This document shows positions 33,034 to 45,464 of a stretch of DNA of 64,000 nucleotides, one piece after another (the stretch's first letter is position 1; the number at the start of each line of letters is the position of its first letter). Below the pieces are notes generated by a model. That model was not told the DNA's origin. It made no database searches and saw only the letters and a program-made list of their open reading frames with translations. Source of the DNA: Rhynchopus euleeides (Eukaryota; Euglenozoa; Diplonemea; Diplonemida; Diplonemidae); contig OY723317.1 in NCBI GenBank assembly GCA_963210315.1, forward strand, positions 1,240,001 through 1,304,000. The letters run 5' to 3'. A program made the translations under genes and the position numbers.

Positions 33034-34185
33034 TAGGGGGGGTCAAATGGGGGTGACAAACACGATTTTTCAAAAAACCGGCGCAGAGGCCCCAAAGCCC
33101 CCGTAAACCCTCCAAACCCCCCCAGATCGGTCCGGAAACCCATCGAACCCCACTTTTCCACCATTCCGGGCACCTCAGGTGCCCGAATTGGGGTACCTAA
33201 ATTTTGTGCCACTGTTTGGTACCGGACAGTGCCACTGTGTGGGAGGTTGGAAAAGAAAATGCCCCAACACACCACATCTGAGGGTTGCAATGCATGTTGC
33301 TTGCCAACCACGTCATCCGGTGGGTGTCAGGCGCTATGTAGGTGGCATGAGCCAGGTCTTCGATGTGTTCTGGCTTGTATATGTACCTCCCTGCCTGCGG
33401 CACAGGCACTGCCTTTGTCCCCCACACCAGCCACAGAGAGCGTATTGTACTCGGTCCACGGTTGCTGATTCATTGTGATGCGTTGTATCCTCGAGTGAAC
33501 GTCACACACTAGTGGCACCACCACCCGCCATCCGAGAGCTGTATTGACTTTGCGCCCTTCCGTTGCATTCACCTCGCCACGCATATTGCACCGTTCAGTA
33601 CCAGTGCTCTTGGGCCAGGCAAAGTAGACCGCAGCAACTACCAATTCTGGCACAATGGGTACCACGACAGCGCACTTCGTGTGTTCCCGGAATGTACAGC
33701 TCGTGTTGCAACAGTCGTTGTCAACACATCCCGGTTGTGGAGCACTGCTGCACAGGAATCACACGACCATCTGGACTTGTTCCGTACCTACAGGCAGCCT
33801 CCCGGTGCATGGTGGCAGGGAGGTACATATACAAGCCAGAACTCATCGAAGACCTGGCTAATGCCACCTACATAGCGCCTGACACCCACCGGATGACGTG
33901 GTTGGCAAGCAACATGCATTGCAACCCTCAGATGTGGTGTGTTGGGGCATTTTCTTTTCCAACCTCCCACACAGTGGCACTGTCCGGTACCAAACAGTGG
34001 CACAAAATTTAGGTACCCCAATTCGGGCACCTGAGGTGCCCGGAATGGTGGAAAAGTGGGGTTCGATGGGTTTCCGGACCGATCTGGGGGGGTTTGGAGG
34101 GTTTACGGGGGCTTTGGGGCCTCTGCGCCGGTTTTTTGAAAAATCGTGTTTGTCCACGTAAAAGGGTGGCATTTGACCCCCCCTA
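33034..34185. mobile_element. Foldback element, 1.15 kb with arms of about 365 bp
   Basis: The left arm (about 33034-33400) starts TAGGGGGGGTCAAATGGGGG. The right arm (about 33820-34185) is its near-exact complement, ending CATTTGACCCCCCCTA. A spacer of about 415 bp lies between. Each arm contains the same short coding-like phrase (YIAPDTHRMTWLASNMHCNP), which may be chance. No transposase is recognisable. The left end coincides with the CCCTAGGG site used by the neighbouring hAT element. Confidence 0.85.
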
Positions 34186-34861
34186 CCCCCCCCCCTCTTC
34201 TCCGTTCCGTTGGTATGTTTTTGTTCATGGGCATTTCTCTTTGATTTCGTTCGGACTCCCCCCCTGCCCTGCAGCGGCATCGCAACAACAGCCCTCCACG
34301 GGCCATATCCGGTACAGTGGAAAAAATGATCAGCAACCGGCTGCAGGGCAGGGGGGGGGACAGGGGAGGGACGATTACATACAAACACACAGAGGTTGGT
34401 TTGCTTGGGGGTGATGAGTGGCGAGAGCAGGGGCAGACGGCAGCTGCAACAACCACCGCCGCCGCCGCCGCCGCCACCACCACACCCCCTTTCCACCTTC
34501 CCTCTGAGGATCCTCAGGATACAAAACGCTCGACGGAGGGCAGTCGTTTTTTTTCCCGGACGATTTTAACGAAATCGTTCAAAAGGAAATGCCTGTTTTA
34601 CTTTCAGAACGGATTTGAACCAAAATGTGTTGTATCACCTCCAACCACCCCCCCACCCCTGCACAGTTTTGACCAAGGACCTGCCTGATCATAACCCTGA
34701 CTAGGCCACCGTGCGTGAATGAGTGATATAGGGAGGGAAGGTGCGATACCAACGATGATTTCTTTTTGCACTGGGATTCATTTCGTGCTGATTGACAACA
34801 TGGAGTGCGGTGCGTGTGGGTTATTTTTTGTAACTTTTTTGAGGGGGGTTTTTTTTGTATA
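34186..34861. other. Intergenic with short GCC repeat
   Basis: A (CCG)n tract lies at about 34455-34476. Nothing else is recognised. Confidence 0.5.
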
Positions 34862-35174
34862 CCGTATACGTAAATATTATGGAACGTAAATATTATGGAA
34901 CGGGCCCATTTTTGGCCGGTCCGTTCCATAATATTTACGTTCCATAATATTTACAGGGCCAGTTGGGGACTCGGTGGTGAGGACGGCTTGCGTCAGGAAT
35001 CGCGCGAAAAGTGCACGAGTAGGTCCCGTCAGGGACTCTGTATGCCGTCCGATCACCTGGTCCAAGTCCCCGAGTCGCAGAAAGCCCTGTAAATATTATG
35101 GAACGAAAAAAATTTGGAACGCCAACCCACCAGCGTTCCAAAATATTTACGTTCCATAATATTTACGTATACGG
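34862..35174. mobile_element. 313-bp TIR element (MITE), copy 2
   Basis: Same length and almost the same sequence as 22485-22797, with TA at both flanks (34860-34861, 35175-35176). The close match indicates recent movement. Confidence 0.9.
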
Positions 35175-35277
35175 TATTTCCTTCAGTGATTTTCCTCTCC
35201 GCTGAAAATCTCAAAAATGCCGGCGAAAAAAGTGTCACTTCAACTCTGCCACTCTCTCTCTACTGTATGATACTTCG

Positions 35278-35400
35278 TTTGATGCGTTGACGCTTCCACA
35301 CACACTTACGAACCCACTTGCCTGATGAAGGGGGTGGTGTGTAGAGCACGTTTGGCAGAGCTGAATGACACTTTCCGCGCGAAAGTCGTGTGCGTAAAAA
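35278..35400 (+). repeat. Dispersed GATGCGTTGACGCTTCC repeat
   Basis: Begins GATGCGTTGACGCTTCC, contains TTGCCTGATGAAGGGGGTGG and ends near AAAGTCGTGTGCG. A related copy lies at 36706-36835, and shorter related pieces at 16938 and 23138. Confidence 0.7.
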
Positions 35401-35508
35401 AATTTTACCACCCGGAAAAATTTTTCTCGGGCGCGCTTCGCGCGCCCGAGACGACGCGGAGATGGCCAGTCGCATACGCCCAAGGACTTGCGAGACAGGC
35501 ACACGCGA

Positions 35509-35570
35509 CAGGGGGGGTCTGGGGGGCGGAGCCCCCCAGCCGCCGGAGGCCACGGTAGTGAACATCTGTC
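35509..35570 (-). repeat. 60-bp dispersed GC-rich repeat
   Basis: Complement copy, preceded by the same module (GC hairpin 35429-35449, then GATGGCCAGTCGCATACGCC) that precedes the copy at 4400. Confidence 0.9.
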
Positions 35571-35645
35571 CCGTCGAGGCTACAGATTTTGGGCGTTTTC
35601 GCATTCCTGGGGTTGCTGTACGGCTTGTGGGCCTGGGTTCCACAA

Positions 35646-35705
35646 GCGGGGTCTGGGGGGCGGAGCCCCGCAGCCGCCGGAGGCCACGGTAGTGAACATC
35701 TGTTC
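35646..35705 (-). repeat. 60-bp dispersed GC-rich repeat
   Basis: Complement copy with one altered stem base (CCCCGCAG); pairs with the copy at 35509. Confidence 0.88.
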
Positions 35706-35853
35706 TTTGCAGCCACCCTCTGCAGGTCTTGTCCTGCCAATCTGTGACTGCTTGGTGGGGCTCACAGAGCAGGCCCTCCCATTTTTTTCCTGGGCCTGAT
35801 TTTTTTTCCTCCAGGACCTCTCCCCAGACCCCCTGAAAAATTCCCACCAAAAA

Positions 35854-35938
35854 CCCCCGTGGCGAAAAAACTTTTTTCGCCGGACGATTTTTCCAGAGAT
35901 TTTTTTTTTTGCGAAATTTTATTTTTTCGCCACGGGGG
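35854..35938. repeat. Inverted repeat (17-bp stem)
   Basis: CCCCCGTGGCGAAAAAA at 35854 and its complement ending at 35938 can pair around an AT-rich loop. It is not followed by a gene, and its role is unknown. Confidence 0.7.
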
Positions 35939-38900
35939 AAAATCACTGATTTCCTTGGTTTCGACGACCGCAGGGGGCTGATGTTCAAGACCACCCAGAC
36001 CCATGTGGTGTCGCAAGCTTTCCCCACCCCCCCCCTTCTGATAAATTCCTGGAATTTCTTCTTTCCCCCAACCTGCTCAGGAAAACGGGGTGCGAATCGC
36101 CCCCCCCTGTGTTATCCTCGCCCCATTTGGTTTGACAACATTCCTTGTTCTTTCGGTTTGTGTTCGTTGATTAGCACGTCACGCAACACAGCCACACGTC
36201 AAAAGGCTGTGCATATAATAGCACTGTTTCTGATGTGCCTCGGCGATTGAAGGGATCGAAGCGAGACGATATGGCCGTATTTGTGCGTGCCTTTTTTTAA
36301 CAACATTGTTGAAAGAGTTGATTGCAACGGGGAGGGGGAAATGGTGTGACTAGAAGGTGGGGGGGAGGGTATGGTGATGTGGCCTCTGGAAGACGGGATA
36401 ACCACTTGCCCGTTGACACCTCCGTAAAATTCGTGTCTCAACGGGACAGAAAAAGAAAGGAGCAGTGAAAGGAACAAAAGGAACATAAGCAAGGCGTCCT
36501 CTGAGACGTGGAGCACTTCCGGGCCTTTTGGCTGTGCAATACTGCCAAGAAGGCGTGCCGTTTCCCTCCGCGGATATCCCTCTTTGAAGAAGCACAAAAG
36601 AGAAGAAACCGGCACCTTTTTTTTTGGCGCATCCACCAAGAAAACAGCAACATACCGTGTCACTTCGATTCTCCTTCTTCCCATGCATGTCCTTCGTTTT
36701 TTTTTGATGCGTTTGACGCTTCCTCACACACTTTAAACTGAACCATCTTGCCTGATGAAGGCTGGTGGTGTGTTGGGCACGGCTGGAAGAAGCTAGAAGG
36801 ACACCTTCCCGCGCGAAGAGTCGTGCGCGCGTTAAAATATTGAGCAGTTGGGGGGGTTTGATCGTCGAGCAGTTGGGGGGGGGGGGGGGCGGAGGGAAGA
36901 GACACCACGAGACCTTTGAAGCGGCAACCAGAATCACTAATGCCTGGCAGGCCCCACGGGGCACTGCTGCAGAAACCACAGTGGATGCCGTTGGTGTCAC
37001 TTCTTGAGGGGGGGGGAACCTGGACAATCGAGGTGCCACGCTTGATCTTGTGTGACACAGAAAGCCCCTCAGCAAACCCGGCGTTGCTGATTTTCACCGA
37101 AGGAATAGCGTATCAGCCCTGCGATGGCCCTGCCTGCCAATCCATGTCTGATGATACCCAGACTCACTCAGATTTGTCTTGTCGACGAAACTCCACGACA
37201 GGCATGCGACACGATTTGTCACTTCCCCCCCCCCTCACTGCCGCACCGAGGCGTCCCCAAGAGACACAAACACTGGGCACATCTGCCTGGCTCGGCCATA
37301 CTCGGGGGAGGAAAAAGCGGAATGGAAAATCCTTCGGGGGAGAAGAAAGAGCAAGAGGATACACTGATATGCGCCGTCTGCGCAGATACGTGTGTGATAA
37401 GAAAAAACATTTTTTGACCTTTTTCAAACGTCACGTTGGAAGCGGGCCACCCCCCCCCCCTTGTGCCACAGCACACTGATGTGGCCTGATGAGGTAACTT
37501 TTTTTTTGGCACCACTGTTCTCCTCCCGGGGGTGCGCAACAAGGGAAGGCACCCACTCCACGCGGGCACATCCCTGCGGGCACAACAAATCATCGGGGGC
37601 AGAACTTGGCACCTTGAGACGACCCCACTCCATTGCGGACGGCAACACTCACTCGTGCTTGTCTTCTTTTGAATTTTCTTGCTTTGGGGGGGGGGGGGTG
37701 ATGTGGGGATGGGAAGTGAAGGGGGTGAGCGGGGAAGCAAGGGTGCGTGAAGTGGGTTGTTGGGAGCAGACCAAAATAATGCAAATGCGCGATTATGGGG
37801 TGCGGGGGTGGGGGTGTGGGTGGGGCCGGGCAAACTACGCGGGGCGAAACGCCCCGCGCGCACGCCACGGGGTTGACAACGGGAAAGAGGGGAGACGGGG
37901 GAGGGCATAGGGAGGGGGAGAGAGAGAGGGGGAGGGGGACAAAACAGTGCGTTGCAAACAGCATTATGTGTATGCAGCCCCCATTCAGTCCAACACGTGC
38001 ACCGGCGCGAGGCATCTGCTGCACACAGAGGTATGTGAGGACAAATATTGAAGTGCGCCCAGAGGCTCGGTGGAGGCTGTGCGGGGACTGCACGCAGCAG
38101 CCACCTCCAGCAGCAGAACAGAGCAGAGCAGTGTGTGCCTCGAACACACCGAGCAGCACCCTCTGATCTTCCATGCGCTCTCTATTGGACTCCCACGCAT
38201 TTACCGGATCACACACCCCCGCTTTCTCTCTGTCTCTCGAATTGCAAGAACAATAAAGCAGGGTTTTTTCTTTTGCTGATAGTTGGTGAATTTCTTTGAA
38301 CGAGTTGAAACGTTTCTTTTTCCCCGTTGTTCTGGCCTATACATTTTGCTTTATTGTTTTATTTGGTTGGCGGTGACGGCAATGTGTGCGCAAGGTGATG
38401 TTGAAGACAATCAGCACGCATCGCACACCACACACACTCTCGTCACCTCTTGTCATCGCAGGCGTGCGCCGCTTGCCCACCCTTTTGAATATGGCAGCAA
38501 AACCAACGCAGCCACAGGCTGCATCACATCTTGTTCGCTTCGAACAGACACAGCCCCGATGAAGGAACATCCACGCAAGCTTCATATGCACTGGGCCCAC
38601 TTCCTCCAGCACAATCGCCAATGAAGGGACAACGAGGGGAAGGGGACCTGATCCGAGATCAATGACCCTCCCCCCTCCCCCTTGCCCTGGCCATGCTCCT
38701 TTGCAGCCCCCCCTCCTACACCGGTGTAGGAGGGGGCCGGCTGTTCCAGGTTCTTCTGCTGCCATCTCTTCCTCTTCTTCCGGCAAGCGCAGAGCACACC
38801 TCCCGAGCGCACACAAAGACTGCCCACACAAACAGCACACCAGCCCCCCACATGTCTCTCTTTGTGCAAGCTCTCGAGGGGCCATCCGCAGTGGTGGGCC

Positions 38901-39354
38901 ACGCACAGTATGCTCGCAGGCTCGCCAAGCCTACAGTCCCCCCCCCCCCCACACACACACAGTCCACACAAAACACCTCTTTGGGCAGGGCAGGGGGGGA
39001 AGAAGAGGTGGTGGTGGTGTGGTGGTGGCGGGGAAGTAACGTCGCAGAGAGAAACGGCAAAGGTCTGGAGAGAGTGAAACCTTGCCGGTTCACCCACAAC
39101 AGGGGTGTGGGGATGGGGTGTTAGGGAAGGTGGAGGAGGTGGGGTGGGGGTGGTGGGGGGTGAAGGAAAATCAGAAGCAGAAGCAGAAGGAATCACAAAG
39201 GTTGAACAGGAGGGTGTGATAGTCGGGGGTGCCTTGCCGGCAGTGCATTTGTTTGCGACAACCTGGTGTGACCATACATCCGCACTATTGCCAGCAGCCA
39301 GGCCCTTTTTTTTCCCCCTCGAAGTAGAAGCCTGCCCTTTGATATAATAAAAAC
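35939..39354. other. Gene-poor stretch
   Basis: Holds one dispersed repeat copy (36706-36835), poly-G and poly-C runs and Pro/Gly-rich open frames that are explained by base composition. I see no supported gene. Confidence 0.45.
36706..36835 (+). repeat. Dispersed GATGCGTTTGACGCTTCC repeat, second copy
   Basis: Matches 35278-35400 with small indels, including CTTGCCTGATGAAGGCTGGT and CCGCGCGAAGAGTCGTGCG. Confidence 0.7.
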
Positions 39355-39627
39355 CCCACTCTGCTGGTCGGTTATTCTTCGTCAAATCTTCGTCAGTTTT
39401 CCACCGAATTCAACAGGAAACGCACCAAAAAAAAAGGGATTGCCGGGTTTCTTTTGTTCTGTTTGTGCAACCTTCTGTGTCACCCTGCACGTTGGGGCGT
39501 GGAGTGCAGGTGAACAAAACATTGCTCCCACTGCAAACCTTTTTAGTTCTAAACGCCTTCCGTGAGCACGGTGCGTTTGACACAAAAAAAATGCACTGAC
39601 GACCACCCTGGAGCGAAGACCCCCCTT
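39355..39627. mobile_element. Degenerate GGTCTTCGCT-family MITE
   Basis: The right end GGAGCGAAGACCCCCC and interior CTTCGTCAGTTTTCCACC match the copies at 30484 and 59477. The left terminus is eroded and about 150 bp of unrelated sequence interrupts the middle. Confidence 0.55.
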
Positions 39628-42600
39628 ATCCAGGAGACGATATGAAGGAGACAGGAGGGGTGCGGAAAGGAGAACCGCTTTGGAAGGGGGGTGGGTGGGG
39701 TGTGGGGGTGAGGGTGAGGGGGGTAGAAATCCCTGTTCGAACGGCTGATCAGACCGCTCGGGAGGGTGGTGATGGGGGGTGGGGTGTATATGGCGCCCCG
39801 GAGAGAAAAGAAACGAAGAGGGGGGGGCCGACCCCCCCCCCTCCGGCATTCATCTTCACATCTTCACCGATTCGAATGCTATTTCACCGTGCTGCTCTTC
39901 GCGGCCCCTGGGGGGGCTTCTGGCGTGCACGGTGGCATCTCCTCATGAATATTCGTATCCCTCCCCCCCCTCAGTGTACCCCCTTATCGGGGAGGGGGTT
40001 GAAGGAAGATAGGCGGGGGTGGGGGTGGAAGGGCTGTGCAGCCCCGTGCCGAACGGACAATATTCCATTTTTTCGAACGATTTGAACAATCTTTTGGCTG
40101 GCCCTCCTGCTGAGATCGTGGAGGGGTTGGGGTGGGGGAGGGGGTGTGTAGCGCTGGCCTTGGCTTTTTTGGTTGTTTTTTTTGGCTTTTGGTTGGAATC
40201 ATAGGCTGGCAGTTACTCAACAGTGAGTTGTGTGCCGTGGTGACAAGGGCAGGGAGTTCTTTTTGGGCGCCAAGGACCAAGTCCCTCACGCAAGACTCAC
40301 GCTGGATAGCCCGCTTGACAGGCTGCGGCTGATGGGCCAGGGAAGGTGACCCGGTTCGGTCAAACCATCAAATGTGCCCAAGAAAGGGAATCCCTGCGCA
40401 GGCCTGAATGAATGATTGAGTGGCGATACAAATGAGAAAAATGGGGCTGCGGACAGAACAGGGCGGTAGAAACCGAACTGCCCAACGCAGCGGTTGCCTT
40501 TCGGACAGAGGATGTACGATGTACTAGTTCACACAAAGAGGCGGTATCGGATGTGCGGGGTGGGGGTGGGATGGACGGGGAGGGGGCGGGGGGCGGCAAT
40601 ATGGGGGGAACTTGGGAGGGAAGTGGTGGCGTGTAGAAACAGTAGATGCACAAGAGAACAAGCGGATGGGTTAATTGGTCGGCTTTGATCGGATCGCGCT
40701 GAGGGAGAAATGCAGGTTCGGATTTCCTTTAGACGGGGGGGGGATGAATGGGGGAGGGATAGCTGCACCTCCGTGCGCCTGCGTGTCTGGGGGAGGGGGA
40801 GAGAGAGGGGGGTGAGTTTTTTTTTGCTGCTGAACATCCGCTGGGACACGCCAACAGCAACAACAGCTCTCACCCCTCCACCCTCCCCTTCCCACACACA
40901 CACACACACCCTTCCAGCAAAACCTTTTGGGCAGTCACCTTCCCAGGCCAAACTGCTCGCCTCAAATTCTTCAGAGTCCTCCCCCTTGAATGAACCTGCC
41001 GATTCGTTAGTGACTCCCTCACAGCTCCCCTGCTGCCAATAACCTCTGGAACGCGGTGTCGCACCACCTTCCAGTGGTTCGTTGTTCCGGTTTAGTTCGA
41101 TCCGCGTTCTCCCCCCCCCGGGACATAAAATAATCAGACGGGGGCACCGCTGCTGTGAAAAGTGACGACTTTACAACAGCGCTGCGGAGGGGTGGGGAGA
41201 ATCCTGGTGTTAGTTAGGGGAGTTATGGACGGGTGGCTTCTTCTTCTTCGCCTGCGTGTTCGTTCATCGACTGGAACTGCTCGGAACGGTTTTTTTTGAA
41301 CTGGTTATTCTGTTGGAGTTTTGGACTTGTCTTTTTTGCGTGCCAATAACAGGCAGCAAATGATTGGTTCCTCTCGGAGGGAAGGGGCAAGGGGGTTTAT
41401 GGGGGACTGGGAAAAGAAGACAGGCGCGGGCCGAACTCAGCTATGCTGTTTATACACAAGGTTCTCCGTGGAGTTATGGGAGGGGGGGAAGGGGGGGGGT
41501 CACTTTAAAGCTTCCGTTAATTTCTTTACTATTTTCTCACACCCTTCTCTTCTGTTTTCAATGCAATGGGGGCCCCCGCTACCAAGTGTGACTGAGTGAG
41601 AAAAAGTGAGAAGTCAGCCACGTTTGGCTGAAAACTGACGACTCGTGACTCACAGTGACTCGTAGCGAGGTCCCCCGATGTATCGACAATATGAAAATCC
41701 TGGGCATAGCGGACGAGCATCCTGGGGCAATGAAAAAAAACAGCACTTTGTTTTTTTTTTCGCGGAGCTATGGCAGCACGTAGTTGAACACACCACGGAG
41801 ACAGTACACGCATCATCGCCTGGCCTTTACTGGTGTCAGCCGAATCCCTCTCGCGACCGTGCGCTGAGCCAAACCAAACAACGATGCATGTATGATCGGC
41901 AGTCATCGCCAGGCTTTCTTTTCAACAGCCATCAGGAACCTTTTTGAGCGAAATTTTGGAAATGTGACAGGTGGGGGGCAATCTGCCTCATCAACCCAGA
42001 CGCATCCTCTGCAGGTCTCCCTAACCAGGCCAGCGTTCGGATGACATTCGAAGAAGAACCTGATTATTCACAATTGGAACAGGTGGGGGCGGGGGGAAAG
42101 GCCGGCGGTGCGCATTTTGCGTGTCACACGCGTCTGCTGTGCTGAAGAGAAATGGCGACATTGCAATTTTTTGGAAAAGGATCCAAGGGCTACAGGAGAG
42201 AGAGGGGACCGAAACACTGGAGGATGACAACAGCAGCGTCATGCCTGCCTGGTCTGGCACCAGGTGGCGACGAAGAGTTCGATTTGAGCGGAAACGTTTC
42301 GGAAACCCGACTCTCCTAAACGCCGAAATGGCTCCCGGGGGATGTTCAGCATTCTCCGCAAGAGCATCAGCAAATACGCGGATTAACACACTGTACTTTG
42401 TGGCCAGGCAAAACAAAGAAAAAAAACGTAGATTTTACATCTTGCAGGGAGTGTTCGCTGAGCAAGTTCTTTTCCGGCAAAAACGACGTTTTTCTCACAC
42501 AAAGAATACAGACCGTTCCAGCGCAAGACCCCCCATCACGCAAGAATTGAACTGTTTAACTGTTATAGCAAACGATCAAAACACAACCGATCACAGGGCA

Positions 42601-43572
42601 AATCAATTTCAATTCAAAACAGTATTACACAAAATCATTGTGGAGAAGACGAAGACGGGTAGACTAACAAAAAACAATGGCCAGTCCCCCCCTCCCCATA
42701 TCCTCTACGGCAGATACATCAGAAACTAAACGCTTTTATCACAGTCAGACAGTAGCAGCGGGCGATCCGCTGAGAAGGTTGTTGTGCGGAGGGGAAGGGG
42801 GAGAGGTAAATAATGCCGGGAATGAGAGATCTGGTGTTGCTTGGGAGGAGGGGATGTTAGGTAAGTTCAAAAGACTGCATCGGGGGGGGGGGGGGGTGGG
42901 TGGGTAGAGGGTAGGTGCGTGTGGGAGGAAGTTCCGACCACCACTGCAAACAACAGGGGGGATGGGGGGATAAGGGGATCGCGGCCCCTCCCCCGTGCGC
43001 AACTCCAACAGGAACTGGATGAGAGGATATCACACAAAAATAAATTGGTGTTGCTGAAAGGCCCAAATTGCGTAGTTCGTGCGTAGTTTTGCGTAGTTTG
43101 TGCGTACATTGTGCATAAGCAATAATGCCACTTTTTTATTCTCTCCAGTGGGAAAAACGCTACCTCCAATACAGAGCCCAGACTGCACCAACACTACCAC
43201 CGGCCTCGTCCCAGACCTTGTGGTGCCCATTTCCTGATGTAGGGCCCTCCACGTATCCCAAATATCCACCCAGGCCCTCTGGTTTGCAGGAAGTCACTCT
43301 TCTGACTGCTGCGGAAGGACCTGTCTCCGAAGCCAGGTCTCCGGAGACCTGGCTCGAGACTCACCAAACTAGGTTGTCCTAAGTCTCGAACCTCGGAAGA
43401 CACATCAGTCAGCCCTCGCCCAGCTGCAGCGTTTGTTTGTCTGTACCTGGGACCAACAGATGATAACGCACCCTCAAGACAAGCCATAGCTCACTTGACA
43501 GTGGGTGAAGGCTAATGACACTGCTTGCGAAACCCCTTGTCACTACAGAGCCGAGACTGTACCAAAACGCCC
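39628..43572. other. Gene-poor stretch
   Basis: Low-complexity G-rich segments alternate with mixed sequence. TTGCGTAGTTCGTGCGTAGT at 43069 and following repeats belong to the same dispersed family as 22828, 23756 and 46644. A 200-codon open frame at 42121-42729 has no ATG near its start and no recognisable feature, so it is not called. Confidence 0.4.
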
Positions 43573-43837
43573 CCGAAAGGGGCCCCCTACTCGGGTGTTG
43601 CAAAACCCCGTTCCTTTGACTATTTGGAATCTGTGCGGATCGTAGTGGGGTCATTTCTGTGGTCGAGCTGTCAAGCTTCGTCCGTGAAACGTGGGTCTGG
43701 TTCAGGGGCTGGTCATAGGATGTGATTGAGAGGCAACCACACCAGCCCACCCAGCGGGACCCCCTCCCTGGGTATTCCAAAAACCCGTTATTTGGAACGT
43801 TTGGGATCTGTGCGGATCGCAGTGGGGTCGTTTTGGC
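43573..43837 (+). repeat. Diverged direct duplication
   Basis: Two units (about 43573-43655 and 43757-43837) share ATCTGTGCGGATCG followed by AGTGGGGTC and a C-rich lead-in. Confidence 0.65.
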
Positions 43838-44095
43838 CATGGGGTGTCCATTTACACCTCTTACTGGGAACACCAAGTGGGTGAAAACACCCCCCCTCAT
43901 ACCCCCCTACCCCCCCGAGTTCTCGGGGGGTAGGGGGGCCTGTAGAGGGCACACACTGTGATTTTTCGGCAAACAAACCTGTTTCTTTGCACGATACGGG
44001 TGATTCAGAGAACTCTTTTCGTCCCCCCCCCCCGTCCTCCCCTCCTCTCCTCGTCTCCCCCCCCCCCCTGACATCTTTGCCCCACTCCCAGGGCT

Positions 44096-44321
44096 GCCCC
44101 CTGTGAATGCTAGAACCTAGCCCAGCCCTCTTTTACGCCGCGGCCTCACTGACCACAGCAGCTCAACCCCGGTCACGCGGCTTGTTTGCCATAGAGCATT
44201 GTTGTTCGTGTTGTGCATGTTACAGTGCTAAGAGCCCGAAGGAGCAAAAGTAGAACCTGCTGCGCTAGCCCCACCATGCAGCCTCAGTACGACAGGACGC
44301 GTGCAGGCACCGGGCCCCCTC
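44096..44321 (-). repeat. Dispersed 225-bp repeat, inverted copy of 7552-7776
   Basis: Near-identical reverse complement of the sequence at 7552-7776. It lies about 80 bp left of hAT copy B. Confidence 0.85.
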
Positions 44322-45232
44322 GTGATTCAGAGTGGTCCCTGACTGGGATTCGAAAATTTTCGGCATTTTTTCAGCCTTTTTGGGCTAATGACTGGTCCCG
44401 CCCAGGGGATAAGATAGGTCTGGTTTTCCGGTTTTCAAAACCAGGGTTTCCCGGTTCCCGGTTTTCTGGAAAAAAAAAAAAAGGTCGGTCTCATTATGAG
44501 CAGGCCTGGGCGGGGAACGAGCCCTTTTTCCAGGTTTTTTGGGTCGGGGAACCAGGTTTTTTCTAAGAATTTTTACAAGGGATTTTTTGCTCGCCCCCCC
44601 ACAGTTTCCAGGCGCGTGCCCGTCAGGCGGGACTTTTTCTCTGATTTCTCTCCGCGTCATCATTGACAGCTCTCGAGTGATGCCCAGAGATGCTTGCGGC
44701 AGAGAGTGCCCCTCATGCGCGTTACAGCTGAAAATGAATGAGGATCATCTGGCACTCGTTCTCATCGGGGGTTGTGCTCCGCAGGGACTCAATACACCTT
44801 GGCACTCTCGCAGGGCTGGACATGCCAGCAGCTGGAGGACAGTTACAAAGCTGCCACTCCCCGACGCTGGCCCTGCTGGCCCCTTCAGGTCTGAAAGCCC
44901 AAAAGCTCCCGGGGATTTTTGCAGTGGTGCGCACCATATTCAGCGCAGTAGGGTGATCTCTCCGATTTTCCAAAACTGCTGGTTTACTGGTTTGGGGAAC
45001 GGTCGTCGGCAGACCGTTGAAATGCCCGTGTTAGCAAGGCACACTCACGTTTCAGGTAGCGTGTCGCGTGTCACGCATGTCGCGAACGCGGCAAGTGTAC
45101 CTCCCAGGTGGGGAAGCCCGACCTCCTGTCCGATGTCAGTCAGGCTTCGAAGAAGCGCTTCATGGATGCGGCGCTGACCTCCTACGCTGCACTGTACCCG
45201 GGGAAGTGAGATAGATGGACGGGCACACGCTA

Positions 45233-45295
45233 CATGGGGGGTCTGGGGGGCGGAGCCCCCCAGCCGCCGGAGGCCACGGTAGCGAACATCTGTTC
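45233..45295 (-). repeat. 60-bp dispersed GC-rich repeat
   Basis: Complement copy inside hAT copy B. Confidence 0.9.
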
Positions 45296-45404
45296 GTGTG
45301 GGCGTACAGATTCTGTGCGAGTTGGCTGCGTCCTCAGAGGCGACTGGAGTGGTTGGACCCCCACCTGATGGGATTCGAAGGACTTGAGTACGAGACGTAC
45401 GCCA

Positions 45405-45464
45405 CAGGGGGGTCTGGGGGGCGGAGCCCCCCAGCCGCCGGAGGCCACGGTAGTGAACGTCTGG
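45405..45464 (-). repeat. 60-bp dispersed GC-rich repeat
   Basis: Complement copy. The 110-bp spacer between it and the copy at 45233 matches the spacer at 31794-31903. Confidence 0.9.

Noticed and set aside
33197..34012. Short frames in both arms of the foldback element reading YIAPDTHRMTWLASNMHC
   Set aside because: They are identical because the arms are inverted copies; there is no independent evidence of translation.
37219..37908. Long Pro/Ser-rich minus-strand frames at 36-39 kb
   Set aside because: Explained by C-rich and G-rich composition; no domain, no consistent neighbouring exon.
42121..42729. 202-codon plus-strand open frame
   Set aside because: No ATG near the start, no domain and no splice-site support; a frame of this length is not surprising by chance in 64 kb.
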